Source of the DNA: JAYZVT01 sp050248375
Lineage (GTDB): Bacteria; Pseudomonadota; Alphaproteobacteria; Rhizobiales; Methyloligellaceae
Direction: 5' to 3'
Assembly: GCA_050248375.1 (NCBI GenBank)
Contig: JBFWSL010000069.1
Coordinates: 1 to 13,700, forward strand
DNA: 13,700 nt
A program made the translations under genes and the position numbers. The first letter of the stretch is position 1; the number at the start of each line of letters is the position of its first letter. Under the pieces are notes generated by a model that saw nothing but the letters and a program-made list of their open reading frames with translations, ran no database searches and was not told the origin of the DNA. Positions 5,085-12,225 of the stretch are shown piece after piece.

Positions 5085-5121
5085 CGCGGACCGCCCGGGG
5101 GGAAGCGGTCCGCGCCATTTT
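5085..5121 (+). terminator. Intrinsic-terminator-like hairpin
   Basis: A perfect 10-bp stem CGCGGACCGC/GCGGTCCGCG (5085-5094 with 5105-5114) with a 10-nt loop is followed by CCATTTTAA, a short T-run. It lies just after the small ORF and fits as the terminator for the plus-strand genes from 4590. The T-run is weak, so some read-through is expected. Confidence 0.65.
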
Positions 5122-5195
5122 AACCCGGAAGCCGGAACGAAGATATCTGCGTGGGGGGAGGAGGGACTACCTCCGCCCGGCCGTCCGGGTATTCA

Positions 5196-5393
5196 TCAGT
5201 GCCGGGAAGCCCAGCGGTCGATCTCCTGCTCGACCTCGTCCTTGGTCTTGCCGTAGCGCTCCTGGAGCTTGCCCGCCAGCTTCTGGCGGTTGCCTTCGAT
5301 CTGATCGAGCTCGTCGTCGGTGAGCTTGCCCCACTGACGCTGCGCCTCGCCCTTCATCTGTTTCCAGTTGCCTTCGATACGGTCCCAATTCAT
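5196..5393 (-). CDS. CsbD family general-stress protein
   Basis: A 65-residue hydrophilic protein of the CsbD/YjbJ family, known as stress-induced in many bacteria but without a defined biochemical activity. The start MNWDRIEGNWKQMKGEAQRQ and the following WGKLTDDELDQIEGNRQKLA form the family's two 'W..k..gk...kWgkLTddDl..I.G.r..L.G' segments. The protein ends in an amphipathic helix (QERYGKTKDEVEQEIDRW). AGGAGG stands directly before the ATG at 5393, so expression is likely strong. An EcfG-type promoter (GGAAC-N17-CGTT) lies about 100 bp upstream. The 3' end is near small hairpins (5160-5174, and CCCGG/CCGGG just after), neither of them a clear terminator. Identification is secure. Confidence 0.93.
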   Translation of the reverse strand: MNWDRIEGNWKQMKGEAQRQWGKLTDDELDQIEGNRQKLAGKLQERYGKTKDEVEQEIDRWASRH

Positions 5394-5495
5394 GTGCGTC
5401 TAGCCTCCTGTTGAGTTGGGTACGGGCCGGCGGATTTGCCGGCCGCAACACCGGGGCGAAGGACACGCAGTCTCCCGCCCTCGCTTGCACACACA

Positions 5496-5521
5496 AACGC
5501 GCAACCGTGCGCGAGGGTTCC
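5496..5521 (-). promoter_or_regulatory. EcfG-type general-stress promoter for the CsbD gene
   Basis: On the minus strand GGAAC (5521-5517) is followed after exactly 17 bases by CGTT (5499-5496). This is the consensus GGAAC-N16/17-CGTT of the alphaproteobacterial EcfG sigma factor. It points at the CsbD gene about 100 bp downstream. I looked for the same pair at other GGAAC sites in the window and found none. Confidence 0.72.
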
Positions 5522-5590
5522 ACCGGGCAAAAGAATCTTGGTTTCGCCCCGATTTGGGCAGGACGCGGGCAACCCGCCGCCGGCGCGCGC

Positions 5591-6151
5591 TCAGGGCCTG
5601 GAAAGCGAGCCGGAACGGCGCTGCGTCAGCGTCTTCAGCGCCTCCGCCAGATGTTCCTCCGCGATATTATCCCCGCCCGCCTTCACGCGGATATGATGCG
5701 CCTCATGCAGCACGTCGGCATGGGTATATCCCCGCGGCGGGTCGAACTTGTAGCAGGCCAGTTCCATGAGCTGGCCGAGCGGGTCGCGGAAATAGAGCGA
5801 GTCCATGAACCCCCGGTCCACCTCGCCGGAATTGGCGAAGCCGGCGGCCTTCAGCCGCTCCGCCGCGCCCATATAGGCGGCGCGGGAAACGATGAAGGCG
5901 AGGTGGTGCAGGTTGCCGATGCCGTTGGGATTGGGCGAGCGGTCCGGCTTCAGGCTCTCATGGGTGAACACCGTGATCAGCCGCCCGTCGCCCGGATCGA
6001 AATAGAGGTGGTTCACCTCCCGGTCGTCCAGGTTGGGCTGCTCGAACACGAAGGGCATGCCCAGCACGCCTTCCCAGAAGTCGATGGAGGTCTGCCGGTC
6101 GGCCCCGTTCAGCGTGATGTGGTGCACGCCCTGGGTCTGGATGATGGCCAT
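5591..6151 (-). CDS. VOC (glyoxalase/dioxygenase) superfamily protein
   Basis: A 186-residue protein of the vicinal oxygen chelate fold. The N-terminal module begins MAIIQTQGVHHITLNGADRQ and contains the FWEGVLGMPFVF and VNHLYFDPGDGRLITVF strands. The second module contains NLHHLAFIVS and SLYFRDPLGQLMELACY. Likely metal ligands are His10/11, His82/83 and Glu130, the H-H-E set used by Fe or Mn dioxygenases and glyoxalases of this fold. About 50 more residues follow, with a His-rich stretch (HADVLHEAHHIR) of unclear role. AAGGA precedes the ATG. The gene follows the alpha/beta hydrolase on the same strand after about 116 bp. Ring-cleaving dioxygenases and hydrolases can work together, but the substrate cannot be told. 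Family call secure, function open. Confidence 0.88.
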   Translation of the reverse strand: MAIIQTQGVHHITLNGADRQTSIDFWEGVLGMPFVFEQPNLDDREVNHLYFDPGDGRLITVFTHESLKPDRSPNPNGIGNLHHLAFIVSRAAYMGAAERLKAAGFANSGEVDRGFMDSLYFRDPLGQLMELACYKFDPPRGYTHADVLHEAHHIRVKAGGDNIAEEHLAEALKTLTQRRSGSLSRP

Positions 6152-6267
6152 GCGATGCTTGTCCTTTCCGCGCCCCGTCCGCGCAAGGCTTTAGGTGGCA
6201 TCGCGGCGCCCGCCTGTCAAAGCAGGCCAGCCATGCGCCGGGCACGCGGCCCGCCGGAGCGGGCGCG

Positions 6268-6972
6268 TCAGCCCCGCGCGATGCGGTCGAGGATATCCGC
6301 CAGCGCCTGCGGGGCCGTCACATGCGGGTTATGGCTCGCGTCGATCTCGAAGGCGCCCCAGCCTTCCGCCCGCGCCCGTTCCAGATAGGGCCGGAACCGG
6401 TCGCCCGGCGTGATCCGCGTGCAGTAGATGTAGTGGCGCGGCTGCGGCGGCTCTCCGTCCGGCAACCGCAACGGCTGCTCGAAGGTCCGGATCGGCTGCG
6501 GGATGCGGCGCGCGTTCGCCCATGGCACGTCCTCGGCCGCGGTATCGGCCGGCAGCGGCGTCGGCGGCATCTTCCAGCCGTCACCGTGCCTGCGCGCCGC
6601 CTCGCCCATGCTCTCGCGCCGGTCCGGCACCAGGCTGAACACGCTGTCGCCGTCGCGCGGCGCGTAGGCGTCCACATAAACGATCCGGCCGACCCGACCG
6701 CGCATGCGGTCCGCCACGCCGGTCGCCACCATGCCGCCATAGGAATGGCCGATCAGGATGACGTCGCGCAGGTCCTCGTATTCCAGCACGTTCATGATGT
6801 CGGCGATGTGCAGTTCGAGGTCGACATGTGGCCCCGCCAGATGCGCCCGCTCGCCAAGCCCCGTATGCGACGGCGTATAGATCCGGTGCCCGCGGGCCGC
6901 CATCAGCGGATGCATCTTCCGCCATGCCCATCCCGCCGACCACGCCCCATGACAAACGACGAATATCGCCAC
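6268..6972 (-). CDS. Alpha/beta hydrolase (esterase / MES-HNL-like)
   Basis: A ~234-residue alpha/beta hydrolase. The start AIFVVCHGAWSAGWAW gives the oxyanion-hole HGAW turn. GHSYGGM holds the nucleophile serine, VYVDAYAP carries a family-typical acidic residue, and ASHNPHVTAP supplies the catalytic histidine near the C-terminus. The 'HGAW...W...HTGLGER' layout is typical of esterases related to plant methyl-ester esterases and hydroxynitrile lyases. I chose GTG 6972 because GGAGGA lies about seven bases before it and MAIFVVCHGAWS is the usual N-terminus. A GTG at 6996 would add eight unconserved residues and has no ribosome-binding site. The VOC gene follows on the same strand. Substrate unknown. 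Confidence 0.9.
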   Translation of the reverse strand: MAIFVVCHGAWSAGWAWRKMHPLMAARGHRIYTPSHTGLGERAHLAGPHVDLELHIADIMNVLEYEDLRDVILIGHSYGGMVATGVADRMRGRVGRIVYVDAYAPRDGDSVFSLVPDRRESMGEAARRHGDGWKMPPTPLPADTAAEDVPWANARRIPQPIRTFEQPLRLPDGEPPQPRHYIYCTRITPGDRFRPYLERARAEGWGAFEIDASHNPHVTAPQALADILDRIARG

Positions 6973-7135
6973 CCTGCTTTCCTCCGCATTGCCCACGCCG
7001 CATTAAACAGGCTCCGCAAAGCCGGACAAACCGCCGATTACCCCCGTTGGCGCACAAGAATTCTCGCAAATTTGTAATTGTCTTTGAGCGTCCGGGGAAA
7101 ACTTCGGGCAGGACTTTCCCGCTAGCCTCGGGCGC

Positions 7136-7378
7136 ATGGAAACGATCATTGCCTTTACGGCCATGAACGCGGTGCTGGCGATCGTGATGGCGGCCCTTGC
7201 GTTCCAGATGCAGAGCAGTTCCACGAACCAGGCCCGCGTGGCCGCGGTCGCCTTCCTGCCCTTCCTGTGCTGGGCGATCTGGTCGGCCGGGAATCCGCAG
7301 CCCAGGCCCGGCGCGCAATACGCCGGCATGAGCGGTGTGACCGAAATCCGTTACACCGGCTCCTTCGCCGGCCGGTGA
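7136..7378 (+). CDS. Small membrane protein, two predicted TM segments
   Basis: An 80-residue frame with two hydrophobic stretches: AFTAMNAVLAIVMAALAFQM (~6-25) and VAAVAFLPFLCWAIW (~36-50). A short polar linker separates them, and a soluble tail ending GVTEIRYTGSFAGR follows. The alternation of hydrophobic helices and polar ends favours a real membrane protein over a chance frame. The opposite-strand frame over the same bases has no such order. It starts at ATG 7136, whose ribosome-binding site is weak. About 140 bp of comparatively AT-rich sequence precede it and may hold its promoter. It is convergent with the RidA gene with a 10-bp gap. No family recognised. Confidence 0.6.
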   Translation: METIIAFTAMNAVLAIVMAALAFQMQSSSTNQARVAAVAFLPFLCWAIWSAGNPQPRPGAQYAGMSGVTEIRYTGSFAGR

Positions 7379-7388
7379 CTAGGGTCCG

Positions 7389-7736
7389 CTATTTCGCGGC
7401 GATGACGGCGATCTCCACCAGGGCGCGCGGATCGGCCAGCTTCGCCTCAATGCAGGCCCGGGCCGGCAGGTGGTTCTTGTCGATCCACCTGGTCCACACT
7501 TCGTTGAGGGGTGTCCTCAGGCGGATGTCCGGCACCCAGATGGTGGCGGACAGTATCTTCGTCCGGTCCGAACCGGCGATCTTCAGCAGCCGGTCCAGTT
7601 CCTTCAGCACTTCGTCGGTCTGCGCGGCGATATCCGCATCCAGGTTCTTGGCGACGACGCCCGCCGTGTAGACCGTGTCGCCGTGGACGACGACGTTGGA
7701 CAGTATCGGCGACTGCTCATGACGCGTGATGGTCAC
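7389..7736 (-). CDS. RidA/YjgF/UK114-family protein
   Basis: A 115-residue protein of the Rid family, whose archetype RidA hydrolyses reactive enamine/imine intermediates released by PLP enzymes. VHGDTVYTAGVVAKNLDADI, AQTDEVLKELDRLLKIAG and SATIWVPDI form the usual beta-alpha layout. PARACIEAKLADPRALVEIAV carries the substrate-binding Arg (R93) and Glu (E108) expected of active members. The N-terminus lacks the 'GPYSQA' block of classical RidA, so it is probably one of the other Rid subfamilies, whose substrates are less certain. GGGAGGAG precedes the ATG, a strong start. It is preceded on the same strand by the lipoprotein gene with about 80 bp between. Confidence 0.9.
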   Translation of the reverse strand: MTITRHEQSPILSNVVVHGDTVYTAGVVAKNLDADIAAQTDEVLKELDRLLKIAGSDRTKILSATIWVPDIRLRTPLNEVWTRWIDKNHLPARACIEAKLADPRALVEIAVIAAK

Positions 7737-7820
7737 AGGCTCCTCCCTTGCTTGGTGGTTCTTGTTGTCTCAGAGTCAGACCGCCGCGTCCGGCTCCGGA
7801 CAGCGGCGCAGGCGCACTGA

Positions 7821-8492
7821 TCAAGTATGCGGCTTGGGCAGGCTGGCCAGGTCCTCGATATACCACTCCTCGACCTTCACCACGGCAGGGTTCTCCCCGT
7901 TCTCGTAGATCCAGGAGTCGACGGCCCAGCGCTGCCCCGTCGCGTTCTCCTTCAGGACCGCCGTCCAGTGCGGCCAGTATTTCACCGGGTTCCCTTCCAG
8001 CGCGCCGCGCAGCATCTTGCCCTTGGACACGGGACCGCCGATGGTGTGATGCTTGATGAGGCCCTTGTTGTAGAGGAACATCAGATAGCCGGTGGTCGTC
8101 ATCGCCTCGTCGACGCAATCCTGCTGGGTCGGGTCGCCGGACCCGCGGAAGTCCATGCCCGGCCGGTCGTTCTTGGTGCCGAGCACCTCGCCGCTTTTGC
8201 GCTCCATCCAGCCGACCGCATAGGCAACCGCGCGGCGCTCTTCTTCCGCCGTATCGGCACGCTTGGTCTTCTGCATCAGCGCGCCGATCTCCGCGACGTC
8301 GGCGCCGTTGAAGACCACCTTCGACTTTCGCTGGCAGCCATAGGCGTGACACACGGTCACGGCATGTTCGCTGGGCGGCGACGCCCCGTGATTGGCCAGC
8401 CGGACTTCGGGCGGCCCATCCTCGAGATTGTTGCAGCCGGCCAGCAGACCGGTGCTCAAGGCGGCCACGATCAGGGAAATCAGGACACGCAT
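7821..8492 (-). CDS. Conserved lipoprotein of unknown function
   Basis: A 223-residue protein. MRVLISLIVAALSTGLLAGC is a signal peptide ending in a lipobox (LLAGC), so the mature protein should be lipid-anchored at Cys20. The frame stays open further upstream to 8645, but those codons overlap the start of trmFO on the other strand and precede the signal peptide. The body has HAVTVCHAYGCQRKSKVVF with two cysteines, a Cys in QQDCVDEAMTTT, and a Trp-rich end (VKYWPHWTAVL, RWAVDSWIYENGENPAVVKV). Three mature cysteines could allow one disulfide. I do not recognise a named family; the well-ordered sequence suggests a real conserved domain. It is divergent from trmFO across a 112-bp gap and followed by the RidA gene. 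Confidence 0.82.
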   Translation of the reverse strand: MRVLISLIVAALSTGLLAGCNNLEDGPPEVRLANHGASPPSEHAVTVCHAYGCQRKSKVVFNGADVAEIGALMQKTKRADTAEEERRAVAYAVGWMERKSGEVLGTKNDRPGMDFRGSGDPTQQDCVDEAMTTTGYLMFLYNKGLIKHHTIGGPVSKGKMLRGALEGNPVKYWPHWTAVLKENATGQRWAVDSWIYENGENPAVVKVEEWYIEDLASLPKPHT

Positions 8493-8567
8493 TTGCGGAT
8501 TGTTTTTACCATCGTCGCGACTCCCACCTCTATAGCAAAGCGCTTCTGGAGGGGAAATCACAGCCGA

Positions 8568-8596
8568 TTGAGAAAGCAGCGTTTTCCGCCTAGGTT
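8568..8596 (+). promoter_or_regulatory. Possible sigma-70 promoter of trmFO
   Basis: TTGAGA (8568-8573, five of six consensus bases) is spaced 17 bp from TAGGTT (8591-8596, a weak -10). The ATG at 8605 is only 8 bases further, so transcription would start almost at the first codon. No ribosome-binding site is seen there, which would fit a leaderless mRNA. This is a weak call. Confidence 0.35.
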
Positions 8597-8604
8597 GTCG
8601 CATC

Positions 8605-10050
8605 ATGGCCACAGTTGACCCAAAACGCGACAAAGCAGTCCGCAACGGCCCGATTCACGTGATCGGAGGAGGTCTCGCGGGCTCCGAGGCCGCCTGGCAG
8701 GCCGCCCAGGCGGGCATACCGGTCGTTTTGCACGAAATGAGGCCCATCAGGGCCACTCCGGCCCACAAAACCGACGGTCTGGCGGAACTTGTGTGCTCCA
8801 ACTCCTTCCGCTCCGACGACGCCGAGACCAACGCCGTGGGCCTGCTGCACGAGGAGATGCGCCGAGCCGGCTCCCTCATCATGGCGGCGGGCGATGCCCA
8901 CAAGCTCCCGGCGGGCGGCGCGCTCGCGGTGGACCGGGAGGGATTTTCCAGGGAGGTCACGTCCCGGCTGCAGGCGCACCCGTTCATCTCGATCGAGCGG
9001 GAGGAAATCGCCGGCCTGCCGCCGGGGGAATGGCAAAGCGTGATCGTGGCCACGGGCCCCCTCACCTCGCCCGCGCTGGGCCAGGCGATCGCTGGACTCA
9101 CCGGCGAGGAGGAATTGGCCTTCTTCGATGCCATCGCACCCATCGTCTATCGCGACAGCGTCGATATGTCCGTGTGCTGGATGCAGTCGCGATACGACAA
9201 GCCGGGACCCGGCGGAACCGGCGCGGACTACATCAACTGCCCCATGGACAAGGAGCAATACGAAGCCTTCGTCGACGCCCTTCTGGCGGGAGAGAAGACG
9301 GAGTTCCGCGACTGGGAAAAGGACACGCCCTATTTCGACGGCTGCCTGCCTATCGAGGTGATGGCCGGGCGCGGCCGCGAAACCCTGCGCCACGGTCCCA
9401 TGAAGCCGGTCGGCCTGACCAATCCGCACAGGCCCGGCGACAAGCCCTGGGCGGTGGTCCAGCTTCGCCAGGACAACGCGCTCGGCACCTTGTGGAACAT
9501 GGTCGGCTTCCAGACCAAGCTGAAATACGGCGCGCAGTCGGACATCTTCCGCATGATCCCGGGACTGGAGAAGGCGGTCTTCGCCCGCCTCGGCGGCCTG
9601 CATCGCAACACCTTCCTGAACAGCCCGAAGGTGCTCGACGGCGCGCTGCGCCTGAAGGCCATGCCGCGCCTGCGCTTCGCCGGGCAGATCACCGGCGTCG
9701 AGGGCTATGTGGAATCCGCCGCCATCGGCATCCTCGCCGGGCGCTTCGCGGCGGCGGAGATGCTGGACCTCCCGCTCGCCGCTCCACCGCCCACGACCGC
9801 GCTGGGAGCCCTGCTGGCGCACATCACGGGAGGACACCTCTCCGGCGAGGAAGAAGGCGCACGCAGCTTCCAGCCCATGAACGTGAATTTCGGCCTGTTC
9901 CCTCCGGCCGGCATGCCGGCCCGCGCTCCCGGCGCGCCCCGCCTGCGCGGCAAGGAAAAGACCCGGGCGAAGCGCCGGGAGATGAGCCGCCGCGCACTGG
10001 CCGACCTCGATGCATGGCTCGCCGGCCGGTCGAGCATCGCCGCCGAGTGA
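8605..10050 (+). CDS. trmFO: TrmFO, FAD/folate-dependent tRNA (uracil-54-C5) methyltransferase
   Basis: A 481-residue flavoprotein that makes 5-methyluridine at position 54 of the tRNA T-loop, using methylenetetrahydrofolate as carbon donor and FADH2 as reductant. The FAD-binding motif is IHVIGGGLAGSEAAWQAAQA (~17-36). It is followed by the diagnostic VLHEMRP, AHKTDGLAELVCSNSFRSDD (Cys64, the usual active-site Cys region) and KLPAGGALAVDREGFS. Further blocks are YFDGCLPIEVMAGRG, HGPMKPVGL, and the second FAD-contact region GQITGVEGYVESAAIGILAG. Length matches the family. The start codon has no clear ribosome-binding site. The C-terminal tail is Arg/Lys-rich (KEKTRAKRREMSRR). The stop is 3 bp from the stop of the convergent minus-strand operon. 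Identification secure. Confidence 0.96.
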   Translation: MATVDPKRDKAVRNGPIHVIGGGLAGSEAAWQAAQAGIPVVLHEMRPIRATPAHKTDGLAELVCSNSFRSDDAETNAVGLLHEEMRRAGSLIMAAGDAHKLPAGGALAVDREGFSREVTSRLQAHPFISIEREEIAGLPPGEWQSVIVATGPLTSPALGQAIAGLTGEEELAFFDAIAPIVYRDSVDMSVCWMQSRYDKPGPGGTGADYINCPMDKEQYEAFVDALLAGEKTEFRDWEKDTPYFDGCLPIEVMAGRGRETLRHGPMKPVGLTNPHRPGDKPWAVVQLRQDNALGTLWNMVGFQTKLKYGAQSDIFRMIPGLEKAVFARLGGLHRNTFLNSPKVLDGALRLKAMPRLRFAGQITGVEGYVESAAIGILAGRFAAAEMLDLPLAAPPPTTALGALLAHITGGHLSGEEEGARSFQPMNVNFGLFPPAGMPARAPGAPRLRGKEKTRAKRREMSRRALADLDAWLAGRSSIAAE

Positions 10051-10053
10051 GGC

Positions 10054-10836
10054 TCAGATCCGCCCGCGAAACGCGGCCCGCCAGAACCGCCAATGCCTCG
10101 CCAGCGGATTGACCCGCACCGCTTCGCCGGCCGGAGCCTGTTGCGCCGCCTTGAGCGCCGGAGAAACCGCCGCGACTGGCAGGAAGACAGGCAGCAGGGA
10201 ACGCGGCAGGGCAGCAAGCGCCGTGCGCACCGCGTCCACGGCTTCCTGCGCGCGGTCATGCAGCCTGTCCGGGAAGGCCGCCCCGGGTGCCGCGTCCACG
10301 GGCCGGAAACGCATCAGCCGCGCCGGATCCCCAAGCAGCCGGGCAAGGCCGAGCGCGATGCCCGCCTCACGCCCCGCCCTGTCTGTCTCGATCCCGCGGG
10401 GCTGCGGCCCCTGGTGCACGATCCGCGCAGCGAGAGTGAACACCGCGCCTTCCGACTTGCCCAGATAGGTGAGCAGCGCCTCCATGTCAGGCATTGGCGC
10501 ATCGCCGAGATCGAAGCTGCGCACGTCCAGCATGCCCGTCAGAAGACCGCGCGGCAGATGGTGTCGCGCGGCCAGGCCGTTCAGGGCGTCAGCCACCGGG
10601 TTGCCCGTCGCAACGCCGGGCGCGGCGATGGCGTCGCGCCACCATTGCAGCCGGATTTCGCCAAGCATGGGTTCGCTCGCGATGCCCGGAATGCGGACGG
10701 TCTCGGCGTTGAACGCATACAGCGTCATGAGATCGTCGCGCAGCCCCCGCGGCGCGAAAAGGACCGAGAGATAGCGGTCCGCATCGTGGCTGCGCACGAA
10801 GTTCCAGATTTCAGTTCTGCCGGCATCTGTGCTCAT
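10054..10836 (-). CDS. Squalene/phytoene-synthase-fold protein, NDUFAF6-like
   Basis: A 260-residue all-helical protein of the squalene/phytoene synthase superfamily. DRYLSVLFAPRGLRDDLMTL followed by YAFNAETVRI, and MLGEIRLQWWRDAI, are diagnostic of the branch close to mitochondrial NDUFAF6 (a complex I assembly factor). Active prenyl synthases carry DDxxD where this one has YAFNAETVRI. The second Asp motif is likewise absent around GIALGLARLLGD, so prenyl-condensing activity is unlikely. I chose ATG 10836 (CGGAG upstream) over a TTG five codons earlier. It is the last gene of the minus-strand operon after the Mth938 gene with a 29-bp gap. Neighbouring an NDUFAF3-like gene fits a role in NADH dehydrogenase assembly, which is inferred. 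Without that context it could be annotated as phytoene synthase, which I think would be wrong. Confidence 0.87.
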   Translation of the reverse strand: MSTDAGRTEIWNFVRSHDADRYLSVLFAPRGLRDDLMTLYAFNAETVRIPGIASEPMLGEIRLQWWRDAIAAPGVATGNPVADALNGLAARHHLPRGLLTGMLDVRSFDLGDAPMPDMEALLTYLGKSEGAVFTLAARIVHQGPQPRGIETDRAGREAGIALGLARLLGDPARLMRFRPVDAAPGAAFPDRLHDRAQEAVDAVRTALAALPRSLLPVFLPVAAVSPALKAAQQAPAGEAVRVNPLARHWRFWRAAFRGRI

Positions 10837-10865
10837 GCGAGCTCCGGACAACCACTGCCGCTGCC

Positions 10866-11258
10866 CTATTCCACCGCGATCAGCGCGGCGGCGAAAGCCC
10901 GGGCTTCGCCGAGCAGCAGATTGTATGTCCGGCAGGCCGCGCCCGTATTCATCGGCTCGATGCCGACACCGGCCCCGGCAAGCGCGCGCTCCACCTCGGG
11001 CGGCGGCATCCCCTGCTCCGGCCCGGTGCCGAAAAGGACGAAGTCGATCTCCCTGGCCGCGGCAAGCACGAGCTCGAAGTCCTGTTCCGTCGCATCCGCG
11101 GCATCGGTCACGTTCCAGGCGTGGATGCCGGCCGGCACGATGAGAAGGGAGCCGATATGGCTCATATTCGCGAAACGGAAGCCGCCATTGCCATAGGCGT
11201 CAATGAGCGCACGGCCCGGAAAATGGGGCGAGCCTGCAACGCGCCCGCCGCCGGCCAT
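10866..11258 (-). CDS. Mth938-domain protein, NDUFAF3-like
   Basis: A 130-residue soluble protein of the Mth938 fold, the family of mitochondrial complex I assembly factor NDUFAF3. After a variable start, GNGGFRFANMSHIGSLLIVP and AGIHAWNV form the first strands. IDFVLFGTGPEQGMPPPEVE and GVGIEPMNTGAACRTYNLLL are the two signature blocks; GTG, MNTGAACRTYN and the final 'R..AAALI' are highly typical. Its ATG shares one base with the secF stop (TGATG), so it is translationally coupled to secF. The next gene is the NDUFAF6-like protein. Family call secure; a complex I role in this bacterium is inferred from the mitochondrial homologue and this gene order. Confidence 0.93.
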   Translation of the reverse strand: MAGGGRVAGSPHFPGRALIDAYGNGGFRFANMSHIGSLLIVPAGIHAWNVTDAADATEQDFELVLAAAREIDFVLFGTGPEQGMPPPEVERALAGAGVGIEPMNTGAACRTYNLLLGEARAFAAALIAVE

Positions 11259-12214
11259 CAGGCCCCGCCCGCCGACGGCTCCCTGACCTTTGCGCCTCCG
11301 AGCCCGCTCCAGTCGCGCTTCACGCCAAGAACGAGCAGCAACGGGGCGGCCACGAAGATCGAGGAATAGGTGCCGACCAGGATGCCCCAGATCATGGCAA
11401 AGGTGAATCCGCGGATCACCTCGCCGCCGAATACATACAGCGCGACCACCGCCAGCAGCGTGGTGAACGAGGTCAGCGTGGTGCGCGACAGCGTCTCGTT
11501 CATCGAAAGGTCGAGAAGCTCCGGCAAGGGCATTTTCTTGAACTTGCGCAGGTTCTCGCGAATACGGTCGAACACCACCACCGTGTCGTTGAGAGAGTAG
11601 CCCACGATGGTCAGGATCGCCGCGATGATCGACAGGTTGAACTCGAGCTGCAGCAACGCGAAGATGCCGATGGTCAGCGTCACGTCATGCACGAGCGCCG
11701 CAACGGCCGACAGGGAAAACTGCCACTCGAAGCGGAACCAGATGTAGATGAGAATGGCGAGAATGGCCGCACCGACCGCGATCGCGCCCGCCTGCTTGAG
11801 TTCGCCCGACACCGTCGGGCCCACAACCTCAACGCGCCGGTAATCAACGGTGTCGCCAAACGCCTGCTTGACCTTCTGGATACCCTGCTGCTGAGCCTGC
11901 TCGCCCCCCGGCTGCTCCTCGATGCGGATCAGCACGTCATCGGGAGCGCCGAAAGTCTGCACCTGGACGTCGCCCAGATCGAGGCCGCCCAGCGTGGAGC
12001 GGATAGACCCAAGGTCCGCCGGCCCGTCCTTCGTCTGAACCTCGATGAGCGTTCCGCCGCGGAAGTCGATGCCGTAGTTGAGGCCCTTGCTGAAAAACAA
12101 CGCAATGGATGCGATTATCAGCATCGTTGACAGGGCGAAGCAGATCTTGCGCAGAGCCACGAAGGGAATACGCGTCCCTTCGGGGATGAAGCTGAAGCCC
12201 TTGAACACCGCCAT
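11258..12214 (-). CDS. secF: SecF, protein-export membrane protein
   Basis: A 318-residue inner-membrane protein that with SecD uses the proton-motive force to help release and pull preproteins at the SecYEG channel. TM1 is at ~23-41. GLNYGIDFRGGTLIEV (~44-59) is the start of the periplasmic P1 domain. The cluster of later TM helices contains VGYSLNDTVVVFDRIRENLR and NETLSRTTLTSFTTLLAVVA, which are RND-type core motifs, followed by GGEVIRGFTFAMIWGILVGT. I chose ATG 12214 (MAVFKGFSFIPEGT) because GAGGAG lies just before it and SecF normally starts so; an upstream ATG at 12265 lies within secD. The secD stop is 11 bp upstream, and the Mth938 gene overlaps its stop by one base. Identification secure. 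Confidence 0.96.
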   Translation of the reverse strand: MAVFKGFSFIPEGTRIPFVALRKICFALSTMLIIASIALFFSKGLNYGIDFRGGTLIEVQTKDGPADLGSIRSTLGGLDLGDVQVQTFGAPDDVLIRIEEQPGGEQAQQQGIQKVKQAFGDTVDYRRVEVVGPTVSGELKQAGAIAVGAAILAILIYIWFRFEWQFSLSAVAALVHDVTLTIGIFALLQLEFNLSIIAAILTIVGYSLNDTVVVFDRIRENLRKFKKMPLPELLDLSMNETLSRTTLTSFTTLLAVVALYVFGGEVIRGFTFAMIWGILVGTYSSIFVAAPLLLVLGVKRDWSGLGGAKVREPSAGGA

Positions 12215-12225
12215 CTCCAGCTCCT

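Noticed and set aside
2759..5323. An 854-codon open frame on the plus strand
   Set aside because: It runs out of frame through the flavin reductase, TPR, basic-protein and secreted-protein genes. Its translation is Arg/Gly/Pro-rich with no domain, as expected of high-GC noise.
5411..6388. A 325-codon plus-strand frame
   Set aside because: It is antisense to the VOC gene and hydrolase end and lacks any domain; the minus-strand frames are clearly the coding ones.
8520..8604. A promoter for the lipoprotein gene on the minus strand (TATAGA near 8530)
   Set aside because: The -10-like hexamer has no acceptable -35 at 16-18 bp spacing.
8590..9837. A 415-codon minus-strand frame, and a 439-codon plus frame at 8793-10112
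   Set aside because: Both are shadows of trmFO, whose own frame carries all the diagnostic motifs.
10093..11196. A 367-codon plus-strand frame
   Set aside because: It is antisense to the NDUFAF6-like and Mth938 genes and has a low-complexity composition.
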